Below are positions 44,627-54,944 of a stretch of DNA of 60,820 nt, one piece after another; within the stretch, counting starts at the first letter, position 1, and every line of letters starts with the position of its first letter. The DNA is taken from assembly GCA_021795795.1 (NCBI GenBank), contig JAJYPA010000007.1:1-60820 (forward strand), given 5' to 3'. The stretch comes from Pseudomonadota bacterium. GTDB taxonomy: Bacteria > Pseudomonadota > Gammaproteobacteria > Halothiobacillales > Halothiobacillaceae. A model generated the notes under the pieces. The model was given only the letters and a program-made list of their open reading frames with translations. It was not told the origin of the DNA and did not search any database. The position numbers and the translations under genes are program-made.

Positions 44627-45141
44627 GAGCGCTCCTGCCCGGCCGATGTGCTGTTTTCACCAAAAATCTTGATCAGTCTCTGTTCGTACCTTTCCTTCAT
44701 GCCCGCTATCTCTGCGGCAGGATCGAGCGTGTGCAATGTATGCACCCGCAATAATCTGCCATCCTGACTCAGTTCACAGGAAACGGTACCGGGCGTGAGC
44801 GTAATGGTACCGGCAAACAGGCTGATCGCGGTGGGGTGCGATACGGTGAGCGGAATATCCAGAAAATGAGGTTGTAGTGCTTTGTTCGGCCCCAATACCT
44901 GTTTGGCCACCACGAAATTGGCCACCACGATATCCCTGAGCACCAAGGCGACATAAGCCAGCAAGGCGAATGGCTTACGAATGGGCAAGTGAATGGTGAG
45001 GGCACGACGAATCCAAAGCGGGATCGTGATGCCAAGAAGCAAACCCAGCAGAACCTGTCCGGTGGACAGGCTATTGTTCAGCAAAAGCCATAAACCCAGC
45101 AAAATAAGACTTAACAGCGGATGAGGTAACACCTGTTTCAT
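44623..45141 (-). CDS. mrpE: Mrp Na+/H+ antiporter subunit E
   Basis: A 172-aa subunit with two N-terminal spans (LLSLILLGLWLLLNNSLSTG; LLLGITIPLWIRRAL) and a cytoplasmic tail of the MnhE family (LDIPLTVSHPTAISLFAGTITLTPGT, LRVHTLH). Needed for antiporter assembly in the family. It begins 2 bp after mrpD. Confidence 0.92.
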   Translation of the reverse strand: MKQVLPHPLLSLILLGLWLLLNNSLSTGQVLLGLLLGITIPLWIRRALTIHLPIRKPFALLAYVALVLRDIVVANFVVAKQVLGPNKALQPHFLDIPLTVSHPTAISLFAGTITLTPGTVSCELSQDGRLLRVHTLHTLDPAAEIAGMKERYEQRLIKIFGENSTSAGQERS

Positions 45142-45143
45142 GC

Positions 45144-46748
45144 TTAATGATCCGATCGTGTCGATTTGGTTGGCGGCTCGTGCGGTTCATGCGTGTGCAG
45201 CCTTGATACGGCCGGATTGAGCGCGTGACGAATATATACCGATGTATCCTTGATTTGATTACTGGTGCCATGGAGCCAGCTTGTCAGAGGAAGCGCAAAC
45301 AGTACCATCGCGGCCGCGATAATCAGTGGGGTGAATACCGCTGTCAATGCAGTAGCGGTCACCTTTTCGGCCGCAATAGCTTGCTCCTGTTGATCCACAC
45401 GGTAGAACAGCGTGCTGCCACTGCGCGCGAGCGCGATCACCAGCATGACACTGGTGATCAGAACCACCGCAAATATCGCCCCCATCAGGTGAGAATCTAA
45501 AACCGAATGCAGGATCATTGCCTTGCCGAAAAAGCCGGTCAGGGGCGGCAAACCTGCCATACCCATGGCGTAGGTTAAAAACAATCCGCCGATCAATGTG
45601 GCACGTGGCATCGCTGGAAGGACGCGCCACCCATCATCACCACGGCTCCGCCGGATAATGTCGGCCAGAAGGAAGAATCCTGCGGATAGCAGGGTGGTGT
45701 GAATCCAGTAATACAGCGCGGCGCCGATGGATTCGGTGGTGTTCACGCCCAAGGCAATCAACAACGTGCCCACGGAAGCCAGAATCAGGTAAGCGATTTG
45801 GCGGCGGAGATTCATGGCCGCCAATACGCCCAGTGTTGCCATGATGAGTGTCACGATCCCCAGCCATAGCTCCCAGGGGCCGATGAGATGTACCAGACTG
45901 GCCGGTGCGGTGTGTGCATCAAATAACGTGCCGTGAACACGAAGCATCGCGTACACCCCGACCTTGGTCATGATGGCAAACAGGGCGGCGACAGGTGCCG
46001 ATGTTTCCGCATAAGTGCCGGGCAGCCATAAATACAGCGGAAAAGCAGCGGCCTTGATGGCAAACACCACGAACAGCATCAGACTGGCAGCGGCGATGAC
46101 CCCGTACAGGCTGCTGGGTGCCTGACCGATTCTGACGGCCAGATCGGCAAGATTCAGCGTGCCCAGAACGCCATACAAAGCCCCGACAGCGAACAGGAAC
46201 AAGGTCGAGCCCACCAGATTGATGACCATGTAATGCAACCCGGCCTTACTTCGCGCCGCGCCGCCACCATGCAGCATCAGACCGTAGGAGGCCAGCAAGA
46301 GCACTTCGAAGAACACGAACAGGTTGAATACATCCCCAGTGAGGAATGCGCCGTTCAGGCCGAATAATTGCGCCTGGAACAGCGCATGGAAGTGAGCACC
46401 GCGATGGTCTTCATTCGTGGCGATGGCGTAAGTGAGGCTGACGACACCGAGAAGCGCCGTCAGAAGCAGCATGAGCCCGGAAAGCCGGTCGTACATCCAG
46501 ACGATTCCGAACGGTGCAGGCCAATCGCCCATGGGATAAACCTGTGGCGTGTTGCCTGCACCGCTTACGATAAGATAGATCGTCGCCAGCAGCAAAATGC
46601 CGACGCTGACTGCACTGATCAGACGCTTCAGGCGCCAACCGGCACGGTGCAGGGCGATCAGTGCAATGGCACTCAGGACGGGAAGAAACACCAGCAGAGC
46701 CAGTATTTGATCAAACGAATGGGATGCAAGATTCACGTTAGGGGTCAT
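45144..46748 (-). CDS. mrpD: Mrp Na+/H+ antiporter subunit D
   Basis: A 534-aa NuoN/NuoM-like subunit with 14 or so spans, one of the two proton-path subunits. Landmarks are GLNGAFLTGDVFNLFVFFEVLLLASYGLML with the key Glu, IKAAAFPLYLWLPGTYAETSAPVAALFAIMTKVGVYAM with the conserved Lys, and GLPPLTGFFGKAMIL. Overlaps mrpC by 4 bp. Confidence 0.94.
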   Translation of the reverse strand: MTPNVNLASHSFDQILALLVFLPVLSAIALIALHRAGWRLKRLISAVSVGILLLATIYLIVSGAGNTPQVYPMGDWPAPFGIVWMYDRLSGLMLLLTALLGVVSLTYAIATNEDHRGAHFHALFQAQLFGLNGAFLTGDVFNLFVFFEVLLLASYGLMLHGGGAARSKAGLHYMVINLVGSTLFLFAVGALYGVLGTLNLADLAVRIGQAPSSLYGVIAAASLMLFVVFAIKAAAFPLYLWLPGTYAETSAPVAALFAIMTKVGVYAMLRVHGTLFDAHTAPASLVHLIGPWELWLGIVTLIMATLGVLAAMNLRRQIAYLILASVGTLLIALGVNTTESIGAALYYWIHTTLLSAGFFLLADIIRRSRGDDGWRVLPAMPRATLIGGLFLTYAMGMAGLPPLTGFFGKAMILHSVLDSHLMGAIFAVVLITSVMLVIALARSGSTLFYRVDQQEQAIAAEKVTATALTAVFTPLIIAAAMVLFALPLTSWLHGTSNQIKDTSVYIRHALNPAVSRLHTHEPHEPPTKSTRSDH

Positions 46749-47104
46749 GCCGAAGGACCACCCTGTTCGTTCGCAGACGCGTCGTCCTCGCCATCGACAT
46801 GATCATTCCCCAGTTCCGCGCGGGTCTTGAGCGCCAATACAATCACAAATGCCGTCATGGCAAAAGCAATGACGATGGCCGTCAGCACCAGGGCTTGCGG
46901 CAATGGATCGGTATAGCTCGCGCTATTGCCCAATACGGCAGCAGCGTCTGTTTTAAGCCGCCCCATGCCGAACAGAAAGAGGTTGACCGCGTAGGAGAGC
47001 AGGGTCAAACCCAGGACAACAGGAAATGTTTGCGCTCTTAATGAGAGAAATACGCCCGCGGCGGTCAAAAAGCCGATCAGGCTGGCAAAAAGGATCGACA
47101 TCAT
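46745..47104 (-). CDS. mrpC: Mrp Na+/H+ antiporter subunit C
   Basis: A 119-aa NuoK-like subunit with three spans (LIGFLTAAGVFLSLR; VVLGLTLLSYAVNLFLFGMGRL; PQALVLTAIVIAFAMTAFVI). The DPLPQALVLTAIVI motif is typical. Overlaps mrpA and mrpD by 4 bp. Confidence 0.94.
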   Translation of the reverse strand: MMSILFASLIGFLTAAGVFLSLRAQTFPVVLGLTLLSYAVNLFLFGMGRLKTDAAAVLGNSASYTDPLPQALVLTAIVIAFAMTAFVIVLALKTRAELGNDHVDGEDDASANEQGGPSA

Positions 47105-49941
47105 TTGGCCACCTGCCCGGAAGTCTGAGCAGTGGGCTCGACCCGTGTGAGTTTGGCCATTTGGGTCAGCATGAGCACGCTGGCACCCATGACGACAAAG
47201 AACACACCGAGATCGAACAGCATGGCAGAAGCCACTTCAACATCCCCCACAACGGGCAAATGCAGGTGGGTGAATGCCGAAGTCAGGAACGGATAGCCAA
47301 GCACAATCGAACCCATCCCTGTTGCCAACGCGAGAAACAAACCCAGGGCAATCGCACCGTGCGTTGGCACACTCAAAGCGCGTTCGCTTGAATCAATGCC
47401 TTGAGCGAGATATTGGGTCATCAGCGCGCTGGCGATGATCAACCCTGCGATAAATCCACCACCCGGCGCGTTATGCCCACGAAGCAGAATGTAGATGCCG
47501 AACATCAATGTCATCGGCAGGAGCAGACGCGTTACCGTTTGCAACAATTGGGCATGCGCGATCCGACCACTGGCAATGGGAGATGACACGGCAGGCGGTA
47601 GTCGCATCCCCTGCAACAGCGCATAAACGCCCAGTGCGGCCAGCGCCAGCACGCTGATCTCACCGAAGGTATCGTACCCACGGAAATCGACGAGAATCAC
47701 ATTGACGACGTTATGGCCACCGCCTTCCGTGAGGCTGTTTGCCAGAAAATAACCGGCGATCGTATCGTAGACACGCGACATTACGGCATAAGTAAATAAG
47801 GCGATGCCCACGCCGCTCAGTACAGCGATGACAGCATCACGGCGGATTCGCGGACGATCTTTCGGATCCCGCTCCGAGCTGGTTTGTTGCGGCAGATAAC
47901 GCAGCGCCAACAGCATCAAAATGACAGTAATCACCTCAACAGAGAGCTGGGTCAACGCCAGATCAGGCGCTGAAAAACGAATGAAAAGCAGGGAGACCCC
48001 TAAGCCGAGCACACTCATCAACAGCAGTGCAAACAATCGTTGACGGTGTTGATTAACCACCCACACAGCCGTACCCATCATGATGATCATGCCGGTTGCC
48101 GTCAGTGCATCAAAAGGAGCCGCCAGCGAATCGTTGCCGAAAAGTGGTGCCTGATAACTCAAGAACCCAATCAGGCCGGCAATCAGCGCGACGCCGGTCG
48201 TCCACAGAACCATCGGCTGCATGCGCCCCTGGTCGAAACGATGCGTTACGGCCTCTGCGGCGATCTGCATTAACGCCATGAGCCGATCGTAAACGGCGCG
48301 CGCGCTCAAGCGTCCAAAGCTATTTTCATGCCATCGGGTTAGCGGACGGCGCGACAAATACATCAGCAAACCACCCGCGAGCGCAATACTGCTCATCATC
48401 AATGGGGCATTGAAACCATGCCACAGTGCGAGGCTGAAATGAGGTGGCGGGCCATTGAGCACCGCACCGGCAGCCAGAGTCAGCAATCCGCCCACGAGCA
48501 GGGCGGGGAAGAGCCCGACGGCGAGGCACACGAAAACCAAAACATCAATCGGGATGCGCATACCGCGATGCGGTTCGTGAATTTCAGTGGGCAGATCAGG
48601 CGAGGGTGTGCCGAAAAACGTATCGTGAATAAAGCGGATGGAGTAGGCGACCGACATCACGCCCCCCAAGGTTACCAGCAGCGGCAAAGCCCAGTTCGAG
48701 CCGAACTCATGCGCCACATCGACCGCTTCGCTGAAAAACATCTCCTTGCTCAAAAAGCCATTGAGCAAGGGCACGCCCGCCATGGCCGATGCCGCCACAA
48801 TGGCCAGTGCGGCCGTATGCGGCATCTTGCGCGCCAGCCCACCCAGACGGCGCATGTCGCGGGTGCCGGTTTCATGGTCAACGATGCCCGCGACCATGAA
48901 CAGGGATGCCTTGAACGTGGCGTGGTTGATCAGATGGAAAATCGCGGCCACCGCCGCCATGGGCGTGCCAAAACCGAACAGAAGCGTAATCAACCCCAAA
49001 TGACTCAGGGTGGAGTAGGCCAGTAATCCTTTGAGATCGTGCTTGAACAGCGCGGTGTAGGCACCGAGCAGGAACGTGATTAGTCCTGCTCCGCCGACCA
49101 GCAACAGCCACTCATTTGTACCGGAAAGTACGGGGAAAAGGCGAGCCAGCAGAAAGAGCCCGGCCTTGACCATCGTGGCCGAATGCAGATAGGCGGAAAC
49201 CGGCGTCGGCGCGGCCATGGCATTGGGCAGCCAGAAGTGGAAAGGGAACTGGGCCGACTTGGTGAAAGCCCCCAGCAGAATCAGCAGCAAAATCGGCAGA
49301 TACAACGGGCTTTGCCGGATTTCATCCCCGGCTTCGAGAATCACACTGAGGTTGTAGCTTCCGGCGACATGCCCAAGCAGAAGCACGCCGCCAAGCAGGG
49401 CCAGACCACCGAACCCGGTGACAGCCAACGCCATGCGCGCGCCATAACGTGCTTCCTTGCGATGCTGCCAAAAGCTGATCAGAAGAAAGGAGGAAAGCGA
49501 GGTGAGCTCCCAGAACACGACCATCTGAATCAGGTTCTCGGAAAGCACTATGCCGAGCATGGCGCCCATGAACAGCATCAAACTGGCAAAAAACCGGGCG
49601 GCGCTATCCTGTAAAGCGAGGTAATAACGCGCATAGACGATAACGAGCAGGCCGATGATCAGAATCAGGCCGGTAAACAGCAGACTCAGCCCATCCATTC
49701 TGAAGGCAAAATCGAGCCCGATGGACGGCATCCAGTGAAAACCGATGACATGCGCATCAGCCAAACGCCCCTGGGCGATGAATTGGGCGATCACGCCTCC
49801 CAGCAAAGCCAAGCACAATAACGTAACCGCCGCTGCCGCCCAGGCTGCTGCACGGCGACGCTTGCCACCAAACCAGGCAACGAATGGGGCGCTCAGAAAG
49901 GGGAGAAGAACAATAAGAACGATGGGGTTCAATAAACTCAT
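47101..49941 (-). CDS. mrpA: Mrp Na+/H+ antiporter fused subunits A and B
   Basis: At 946 aa, it is a NuoL-like antiporter subunit A (residues about 1-770) joined to a whole MrpB domain (about 790-935: TRLLLPMTLMFGIYILLRGHNAPGGGFIAGL). This is the group 2 (six-gene) arrangement. Subunit A shows VFWELTSLSSFLLISFW, KSAQFPFHFWLPNAMAAPTPVSAYLHSATMVKAG and GVPLLNGFLSKEMFF. The operon mrpABCDEFG is packed with 4-bp overlaps. It exchanges Na+ for H+, giving pH and salt tolerance; in lithoautotrophs Mrp-like subunits also occur in carbon-uptake complexes, but no partner for that is seen here. Confidence 0.95.
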   Translation of the reverse strand: MSLLNPIVLIVLLPFLSAPFVAWFGGKRRRAAAWAAAAVTLLCLALLGGVIAQFIAQGRLADAHVIGFHWMPSIGLDFAFRMDGLSLLFTGLILIIGLLVIVYARYYLALQDSAARFFASLMLFMGAMLGIVLSENLIQMVVFWELTSLSSFLLISFWQHRKEARYGARMALAVTGFGGLALLGGVLLLGHVAGSYNLSVILEAGDEIRQSPLYLPILLLILLGAFTKSAQFPFHFWLPNAMAAPTPVSAYLHSATMVKAGLFLLARLFPVLSGTNEWLLLVGGAGLITFLLGAYTALFKHDLKGLLAYSTLSHLGLITLLFGFGTPMAAVAAIFHLINHATFKASLFMVAGIVDHETGTRDMRRLGGLARKMPHTAALAIVAASAMAGVPLLNGFLSKEMFFSEAVDVAHEFGSNWALPLLVTLGGVMSVAYSIRFIHDTFFGTPSPDLPTEIHEPHRGMRIPIDVLVFVCLAVGLFPALLVGGLLTLAAGAVLNGPPPHFSLALWHGFNAPLMMSSIALAGGLLMYLSRRPLTRWHENSFGRLSARAVYDRLMALMQIAAEAVTHRFDQGRMQPMVLWTTGVALIAGLIGFLSYQAPLFGNDSLAAPFDALTATGMIIMMGTAVWVVNQHRQRLFALLLMSVLGLGVSLLFIRFSAPDLALTQLSVEVITVILMLLALRYLPQQTSSERDPKDRPRIRRDAVIAVLSGVGIALFTYAVMSRVYDTIAGYFLANSLTEGGGHNVVNVILVDFRGYDTFGEISVLALAALGVYALLQGMRLPPAVSSPIASGRIAHAQLLQTVTRLLLPMTLMFGIYILLRGHNAPGGGFIAGLIIASALMTQYLAQGIDSSERALSVPTHGAIALGLFLALATGMGSIVLGYPFLTSAFTHLHLPVVGDVEVASAMLFDLGVFFVVMGASVLMLTQMAKLTRVEPTAQTSGQVAK

Positions 49942-50259
49942 GAAGTGGGTTTGCTCTCCCTTGAGCTTTTTGTGGCGTTTTTTATGGCAATCTTTCTGGC
50001 GACCTCCTGTTTTTCCGTCATTAGCGCCGACACGAAAAAACCGGGAGCGGATAAATATTCAAAATCAAACATGCCGTGAAATTTATCACAGCTTGCCGAA
50101 TGCCAGGAACACATGGTCATATTTAAATGATTTTTGCCAGACTATGTCGCGACTTGACGCCCGGATGTTAGACTCTGCCATCTTTTTTGTATCATTATCC
50201 CCGACATCATTTTTAGCACACGATAAAACTCATTTTGCTTTTATTGAGAAATCAACACC
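49942..50259. other. divergent intergenic region mrpA-pcnB
   Basis: A 318-bp AT-rich gap that must hold the promoters for both mrpA (minus) and pcnB (plus). I see TTGACG at about 50153 without a matching -10, and no palindrome or terminator worth reporting. No gene is supported here. Confidence 0.4.
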
Positions 50260-51621
50260 TTGTTTCCTGACAAACCAGAACCTACCCGGATTTCACCAGA
50301 CACGCACGGGCTTTTGACTTCACAGATCAGCGATCAAGCCCTGAACGTATTGCAGCGCTTGCATGATCAAGGCTATGCCGCCTATCTGGTGGGCGGTTGT
50401 GTGCGCGATTTGCTCCGAGGCCTGCGGCCTAAGGATTTCGATGTCGTCACGGATGCGAAACCCGAGCAGGTCAAATCGCTATTCCGGCACGCACGAATTA
50501 TCGGCCGCCGCTTTCGGATCGTACACGTCATCTTCGGTCACGACATGATCGAGGTGACGACATTCCGCGGCGGCGATGAAGAGAGTGTCAGCCGTTCCCA
50601 AGAGGGCCGGATTCTTCGTGATAACGTTTTTGGCAGCATTGATGAAGATGTCTGGCGTCGAGATTTTGCCTGTAATGCGTTGTATTACAACTTCGCCAAT
50701 GCCGAGATCGTTGACTATGTGCAGGGCTGGCAGGATATCGAAACCGGTCATCTACGCATCATCGGCAACCCCGTAACGCGCTATCAGGAAGACCCGGTAC
50801 GCATGCTTCGGGCAGCGCGTTTCATGGCCAAGCTCGATTTCACCCTGACTGAAGATTCCGTTTCTGCCATTCAAGAATGCCGCGACCTGCTCAAATCAAT
50901 CGCGCCGGCCCGTTTGTTCGATGAAAGCATCAAGATTTTCCAGGGTGGATATGCCTGGGCCGCCTTCCAGAAATTGCGCGAACTTGATCTGCTGGGTTAC
51001 CTCTTTCCGGGGCTCGATGATCTGCTCAATCGCGACTATGACCGCATCTCGAGATTGGTCGAACGTGTACTCGTCGGCACGGATGAACGCGTCGGTCATC
51101 AGTTGCCCGTTAACCCCGCATTCCTGTTTGCCGGATTGTTATGGGCAGATTTGAGTCGCAGACGTGAACATTGGCTGCATCAACGCGTCGATTCCGAGGT
51201 GGCTTTTGCCCTGGCAATGGACGAAGTCATCGAGTCAACGGTCAAGCAGGTCGCCATTCCACGTCGACTGACAGATTTGATGCGCGTGATCTGGGCGCTC
51301 CAGCCCTCACTCGAACAAGCTGCCCAAGGCATGCCGATGGGCATGGCAATGACGGAACTTAAAGATCAGCAAAAACACCTGCTGGCCCATGCCTGGTTCC
51401 GTGCGGCGCTCGACTTTCTCTGTCTGCGCAGTGAAATAGGCGAGGTCTCACCCGATATCTGTCAATTCTGGCGCCAATACGCACCTGAACGTGACAAGGA
51501 TTCCGGAGAAACCGTGCCTACCCACCTGCCTGAAGATTTTGCCCGGCATGGTGATCCTCAACGCCGCCCGCGTCGGCGACGTCCCCCGCGCCAGCCCAAG
51601 AACCCATCCACGACTAACTAA
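50260..51621 (+). CDS. pcnB: poly(A) polymerase I (PcnB)
   Basis: Adds 3' poly(A) tails that promote RNA decay. The 453-aa nucleotidyltransferase has AYLVGGCVRDLLRGLRPKDFDVVTDA (GG and the DxD catalytic pair, about residues 43-68), GRRFRIVHVIF, RRDFACNALYYN, and YQEDPVRMLRAARFMAKL. The basic tail (RRPRRRRPPRQPK) is typical of PcnB and separates it from CCA-adding enzyme. The TTG at 50260 is the first possible start after an in-frame stop; no clear ribosome site is visible, so the start is uncertain. folK and panBC follow, the usual order. Confidence 0.93.
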   Translation: MFPDKPEPTRISPDTHGLLTSQISDQALNVLQRLHDQGYAAYLVGGCVRDLLRGLRPKDFDVVTDAKPEQVKSLFRHARIIGRRFRIVHVIFGHDMIEVTTFRGGDEESVSRSQEGRILRDNVFGSIDEDVWRRDFACNALYYNFANAEIVDYVQGWQDIETGHLRIIGNPVTRYQEDPVRMLRAARFMAKLDFTLTEDSVSAIQECRDLLKSIAPARLFDESIKIFQGGYAWAAFQKLRELDLLGYLFPGLDDLLNRDYDRISRLVERVLVGTDERVGHQLPVNPAFLFAGLLWADLSRRREHWLHQRVDSEVAFALAMDEVIESTVKQVAIPRRLTDLMRVIWALQPSLEQAAQGMPMGMAMTELKDQQKHLLAHAWFRAALDFLCLRSEIGEVSPDICQFWRQYAPERDKDSGETVPTHLPEDFARHGDPQRRPRRRRPPRQPKNPSTTN

Positions 51622-51641
51622 CAAGCTAAAGCCACCCATCG

Positions 51642-52196
51642 ATGCGCCAGGCCACAGACACGCCCAGTCCGCCCGATCATGAATCAGATAATGTCCATGC
51701 GTTCATAGCCTTGGGCAGCAATCTTGAACAGCCGGTCAAACAACTCGCCCAGGCAGTTTCCGCACTTGATGGGTTGCCGGGCACCCAAGTGCTGCGCATA
51801 TCACACATGTACGCAAATCCACCGATGGGGCCGCAGGATCAGCCGGATTACGTCAACGCCGTCGCCCTGATTTCAACCTGCCTGACGCCAGGCGCATTGC
51901 TCGAAGCGCTCAAAGGGCTGGAACAGTCTGCCGGACGGCTTTCCACTCGCGTATGGGGGGCGCGCGTGCTTGATCTGGATATTCTGACGTACGGCGATGT
52001 GGTTCTGAACACGCCTGTATTGACCATCCCGCATCCCGGGATTGCCGAACGGCGCTTCGTTCTGGCACCGTGGCATGAAATTGCGCCGGATGCCCGGTTA
52101 CCGGATGGCCGTCGTATTGTGGAGCTGCTTTCATCTGCGCCCGAGCACCCATTGCACATCGTTGCTCCCCCAACGACTTCACAGAAAAGGCATTGA
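51642..52196 (+). CDS. folK: HPPK: hydroxymethyldihydropterin pyrophosphokinase (FolK)
   Basis: Pyrophosphorylates 6-hydroxymethyl-7,8-dihydropterin in folate synthesis. 184 aa, with the motifs ALGSNLEQPVKQL (about 23-35), NPPMGPQDQPDYVNAVALI, TRVWGARVLDLDILTYGDV (the Mg/ATP Asp pair) and IPHPGIAERRFVLAPWHEI. It follows pcnB by 20 bp and panB starts 4 bp later, so the three are probably co-transcribed. Confidence 0.94.
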   Translation: MRQATDTPSPPDHESDNVHAFIALGSNLEQPVKQLAQAVSALDGLPGTQVLRISHMYANPPMGPQDQPDYVNAVALISTCLTPGALLEALKGLEQSAGRLSTRVWGARVLDLDILTYGDVVLNTPVLTIPHPGIAERRFVLAPWHEIAPDARLPDGRRIVELLSSAPEHPLHIVAPPTTSQKRH

Positions 52197-52200
52197 ATAC

Positions 52201-53043
52201 ATGAGCAGCCAGACACTTCCCGGCGAAACCAGCACGAGTCCGCAGCGTGTAAAGCCGAAAACGCTGACCACCCTGCAGAAGGCTAAACGTGATCAAATAC
52301 CGATCACGATGGTAACCGCGTATGACGCCGGTTTTGCCCGCTTGGCCATGGAAGCCGAAATCGACATCCTTCTTGTAGGCGATTCGCTCGGCATGGTCGT
52401 GCAAGGCCAACGCGATACCCTCAGCGTGACGATGGACGACATGATCTATCACACGAAGATGGTGCGCCGTGGTGCGCCTACGGGTCTGGTTATGGCGGAT
52501 TTGCCCTTCCTCTCGGATACCGATATACCCACGGTGCTCCGCAATGCGGGGCGACTGATTCAGGAAGGTGGAGCGGATATCGTAAAAATTGAAGCCACGG
52601 CCGCCAAAGCGGATCTGGTGCAAGCCATGACGGATGCCGGTATCGCCGTTTGCGCGCATGTCGGGTTGCTGCCACAGAAGGTGCGACAACTCGGCGGGTA
52701 TCGGGTGCGCGGTCGTGATATTGATGATGCCTCTGCCGTCATGCGTGATGCCGAAGTTCTGACCCACGCCGGTGCGTCCATGGTTCTGGTTGAATGTGTA
52801 CCCAATACCCTGGGTGCGCGTATCGCCAAATCGATCGATGTGCCTGTCATCGGCATCGGTGCGGGTGTCGATGTCGATGGCCAGGTGCTTGTCATGAACG
52901 ACCTGCTCGGAATGAATCCTCACCCGGCGCGTTTCGTGCGTGATTTTCTTCGTGGCAGGGGGGCGATTCTTCACGCGTTGCAAGCCTACGCAGTTGCTGT
53001 ACGCAGCCGGAGTTTTCCCGCGGAACATGAAGGGTTCGTTTAA
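52201..53043 (+). CDS. panB: ketopantoate hydroxymethyltransferase (PanB)
   Basis: Adds a hydroxymethyl group from 5,10-methylene-THF to 2-ketoisovalerate, the first step to pantothenate. 280 aa, (beta-alpha)8 barrel. Motifs: MVTAYDAGFARLAMEAEIDILLVGDSLG (Mg site), VMADLPFLS, GADIVKIEA, AHVGLLPQ, VLVECVP. ATG 52201 fits the family start, 4 bp after folK; a longer in-frame reading into folK is rejected. Confidence 0.95.
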   Translation: MSSQTLPGETSTSPQRVKPKTLTTLQKAKRDQIPITMVTAYDAGFARLAMEAEIDILLVGDSLGMVVQGQRDTLSVTMDDMIYHTKMVRRGAPTGLVMADLPFLSDTDIPTVLRNAGRLIQEGGADIVKIEATAAKADLVQAMTDAGIAVCAHVGLLPQKVRQLGGYRVRGRDIDDASAVMRDAEVLTHAGASMVLVECVPNTLGARIAKSIDVPVIGIGAGVDVDGQVLVMNDLLGMNPHPARFVRDFLRGRGAILHALQAYAVAVRSRSFPAEHEGFV

Positions 53044-53895
53044 TTGGAAATCATCCGCGATCTGAATGAATTATTGAACTGGCGGCAGGCACAAGCCAAA
53101 GCGGTAAGGAATGTCGCTTTCGTTCCCACCATGGGAAATCTCCATAACGGGCATCTGAACCTGGTAAAGGCTGCACAAAGTCGGGCGGATCGACCATCTG
53201 TATTGGTTTCCATATTCGTCAACCCGATGCAATTCAATGATATTAACGATCTGGCTCGGTATCCTCGTACAGAATCTGATGATATTGCGCTATTGACCCG
53301 GATTAACGTCGATGCGGTCTTACTGCCTAATGAGGCCGACCTGACACCGGAAACGGATGCGTTCACCATTCGTATCGACCCGGGCGAACTCGCCGCGCAT
53401 TGGGAGGGGGCTGCCCGTCCCGGCCATTTCACCGGCATGGCCACGATTGTGACCAAGCTGTTTCATCTGGTCCAACCACAGGTTGCCGTATTCGGCGAAA
53501 AGGATTATCAGCAGCTGCAAATCGTGCGTCGTATGGTGCGCGATCTGAATATGCCGATAGAAATCGTTGGCGTACCGACGACACGCGCAGAAGACGGACT
53601 GGCGTTGAGTTCGCGGAATCGATTCCTGGAAGAAGATCAGCGTCGCACAGCGCCCCTGTTTCATTCCACACTGGTCGATACCGCGCACCAACTTAGTCTG
53701 GGAAAGCCGCTTGACAGCGTGCTGGAAAATGCCCGGACTCGATTAACCTCTGCCGGCTTCAAACTTGATTACCTTGCGCTTTGCCATCCCGACACGCTGG
53801 ACCCGCTCCGCACGGCCGAAAGTGGCATATTGCTAGCGGCGGCCCGACTGGGCGCCATTCGGCTGCTTGATAATCAACCCGTGGTCATAGAGTAG
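53044..53895 (+). CDS. panC: pantoate-beta-alanine ligase (PanC)
   Basis: Joins pantoate and beta-alanine with ATP to give pantothenate. 283 aa with the HIGH-type motif PTMGNLHNGHLNLVKAA (about residues 28-44), SIFVNPMQFN, FGEKDYQQLQIVRRMVRDL, and GLALSSRNRFL (KMSK-like). TTG start at 53044 directly abuts the panB stop, with GAAGGG 9 bases upstream. panD is not in this window. Confidence 0.95.
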   Translation: MEIIRDLNELLNWRQAQAKAVRNVAFVPTMGNLHNGHLNLVKAAQSRADRPSVLVSIFVNPMQFNDINDLARYPRTESDDIALLTRINVDAVLLPNEADLTPETDAFTIRIDPGELAAHWEGAARPGHFTGMATIVTKLFHLVQPQVAVFGEKDYQQLQIVRRMVRDLNMPIEIVGVPTTRAEDGLALSSRNRFLEEDQRRTAPLFHSTLVDTAHQLSLGKPLDSVLENARTRLTSAGFKLDYLALCHPDTLDPLRTAESGILLAAARLGAIRLLDNQPVVIE

Positions 53896-53947
53896 GCCGC
53901 ATTGCGCTACAATCTCGCTCAAAGCGTTTATCTGGAAAGACTGAATA

Positions 53948-54907
53948 ATGAACCCGAATTACCTGGACTTTGAACAGCCCATCGCCGAACTGGATGCCAA
54001 GATTCGTGAGTTACGACTCATGGATAATGAAGCAGGGCTGAATATCAATGAGGAAATTGCGCGGCTCGAAGCCAAAAGCATGGAATTGACGCGGTCGATT
54101 TTCGGCAATCTGACCGCATGGCAAATCAACCAGATCGCTCGCCATCCGCAGCGCCCCTATACCCTCGACTACATCAAACACATGCTGACCGATTTCACCG
54201 AACTGCATGGTGATCGCGCATTCGCTGATGATGCGGCGATTGTCGGTGGCATGGCACGGCTTGATGGCATCCCGGTCATGGTGATTGGTCAGCAAAAGGG
54301 GCGCGACACCAAAGAAAAAATCCGCCGTAATTTCGGCATGCCACGCCCGGAAGGCTACCGCAAAGCCAAGCGTCTGATGGAGCTGGCCGAAAAATTTAAA
54401 CTACCTGTTCTAACCTTCATCGATACACCGGGTGCTTATCCGGGGATAGAGGCGGAGGAGCGGGGGCAGAGCGAAGCCATTGCGCGCAATCTGTATGTGA
54501 TGGCTGATCTCAAAACACCGATCATCGTCACCATTATTGGTGAGGGCGGCTCCGGCGGTGCGCTGGCGATCGGCATCGGTGATCACGTGATGCAGCTGCA
54601 ATACAGCACCTATTCGGTTATTTCACCCGAAGGTTGCGCTTCCATTCTCTACAAGAGTGCCGACAAAGCGCCCGAAGCGGCCGAGGCGCTGGGTATCACC
54701 GCGCCACGCCTTCTGGAGCTGGGCTTGATCGACGAGGTCATCAGTGAGCCATGTGGCGGTGCTCACCGTGATATCGACCAGATGACCCAAACACTCAAAG
54801 CGTCACTCAAACGCGCGCTGATCAAGCATTCGAACCAGCCGATCAATAAATTACTGCACCGCCGCTACGATCGCCTGATGAGTTACGGCCAGTTTATCGA
54901 TCGTTGA
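53948..54907 (+). CDS. accA: acetyl-CoA carboxylase carboxyltransferase alpha (AccA)
   Basis: The alpha subunit of the carboxyltransferase that makes malonyl-CoA for fatty-acid synthesis. 319 aa, with the N-terminal [55 protein letters not shown], the oxyanion Gly-rich segment [15 protein letters not shown] and [16 protein letters not shown] wording ([12 protein letters not shown]). GGAAAG precedes the ATG. tilS follows by 37 bp, the usual order. Confidence 0.96.
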   Translation: MNPNYLDFEQPIAELDAKIRELRLMDNEAGLNINEEIARLEAKSMELTRSIFGNLTAWQINQIARHPQRPYTLDYIKHMLTDFTELHGDRAFADDAAIVGGMARLDGIPVMVIGQQKGRDTKEKIRRNFGMPRPEGYRKAKRLMELAEKFKLPVLTFIDTPGAYPGIEAEERGQSEAIARNLYVMADLKTPIIVTIIGEGGSGGALAIGIGDHVMQLQYSTYSVISPEGCASILYKSADKAPEAAEALGITAPRLLELGLIDEVISEPCGGAHRDIDQMTQTLKASLKRALIKHSNQPINKLLHRRYDRLMSYGQFIDR

Positions 54908-54944
54908 ATTCCGTTTTCGACGTGTCGTCGTGAAACGATCAAAC

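Noticed and set aside
51910..53028. 372-codon open frame opposite folK and panB
   Set aside because: Antisense to two well-recognised genes; low-complexity, His/Arg-rich translation with no domain.
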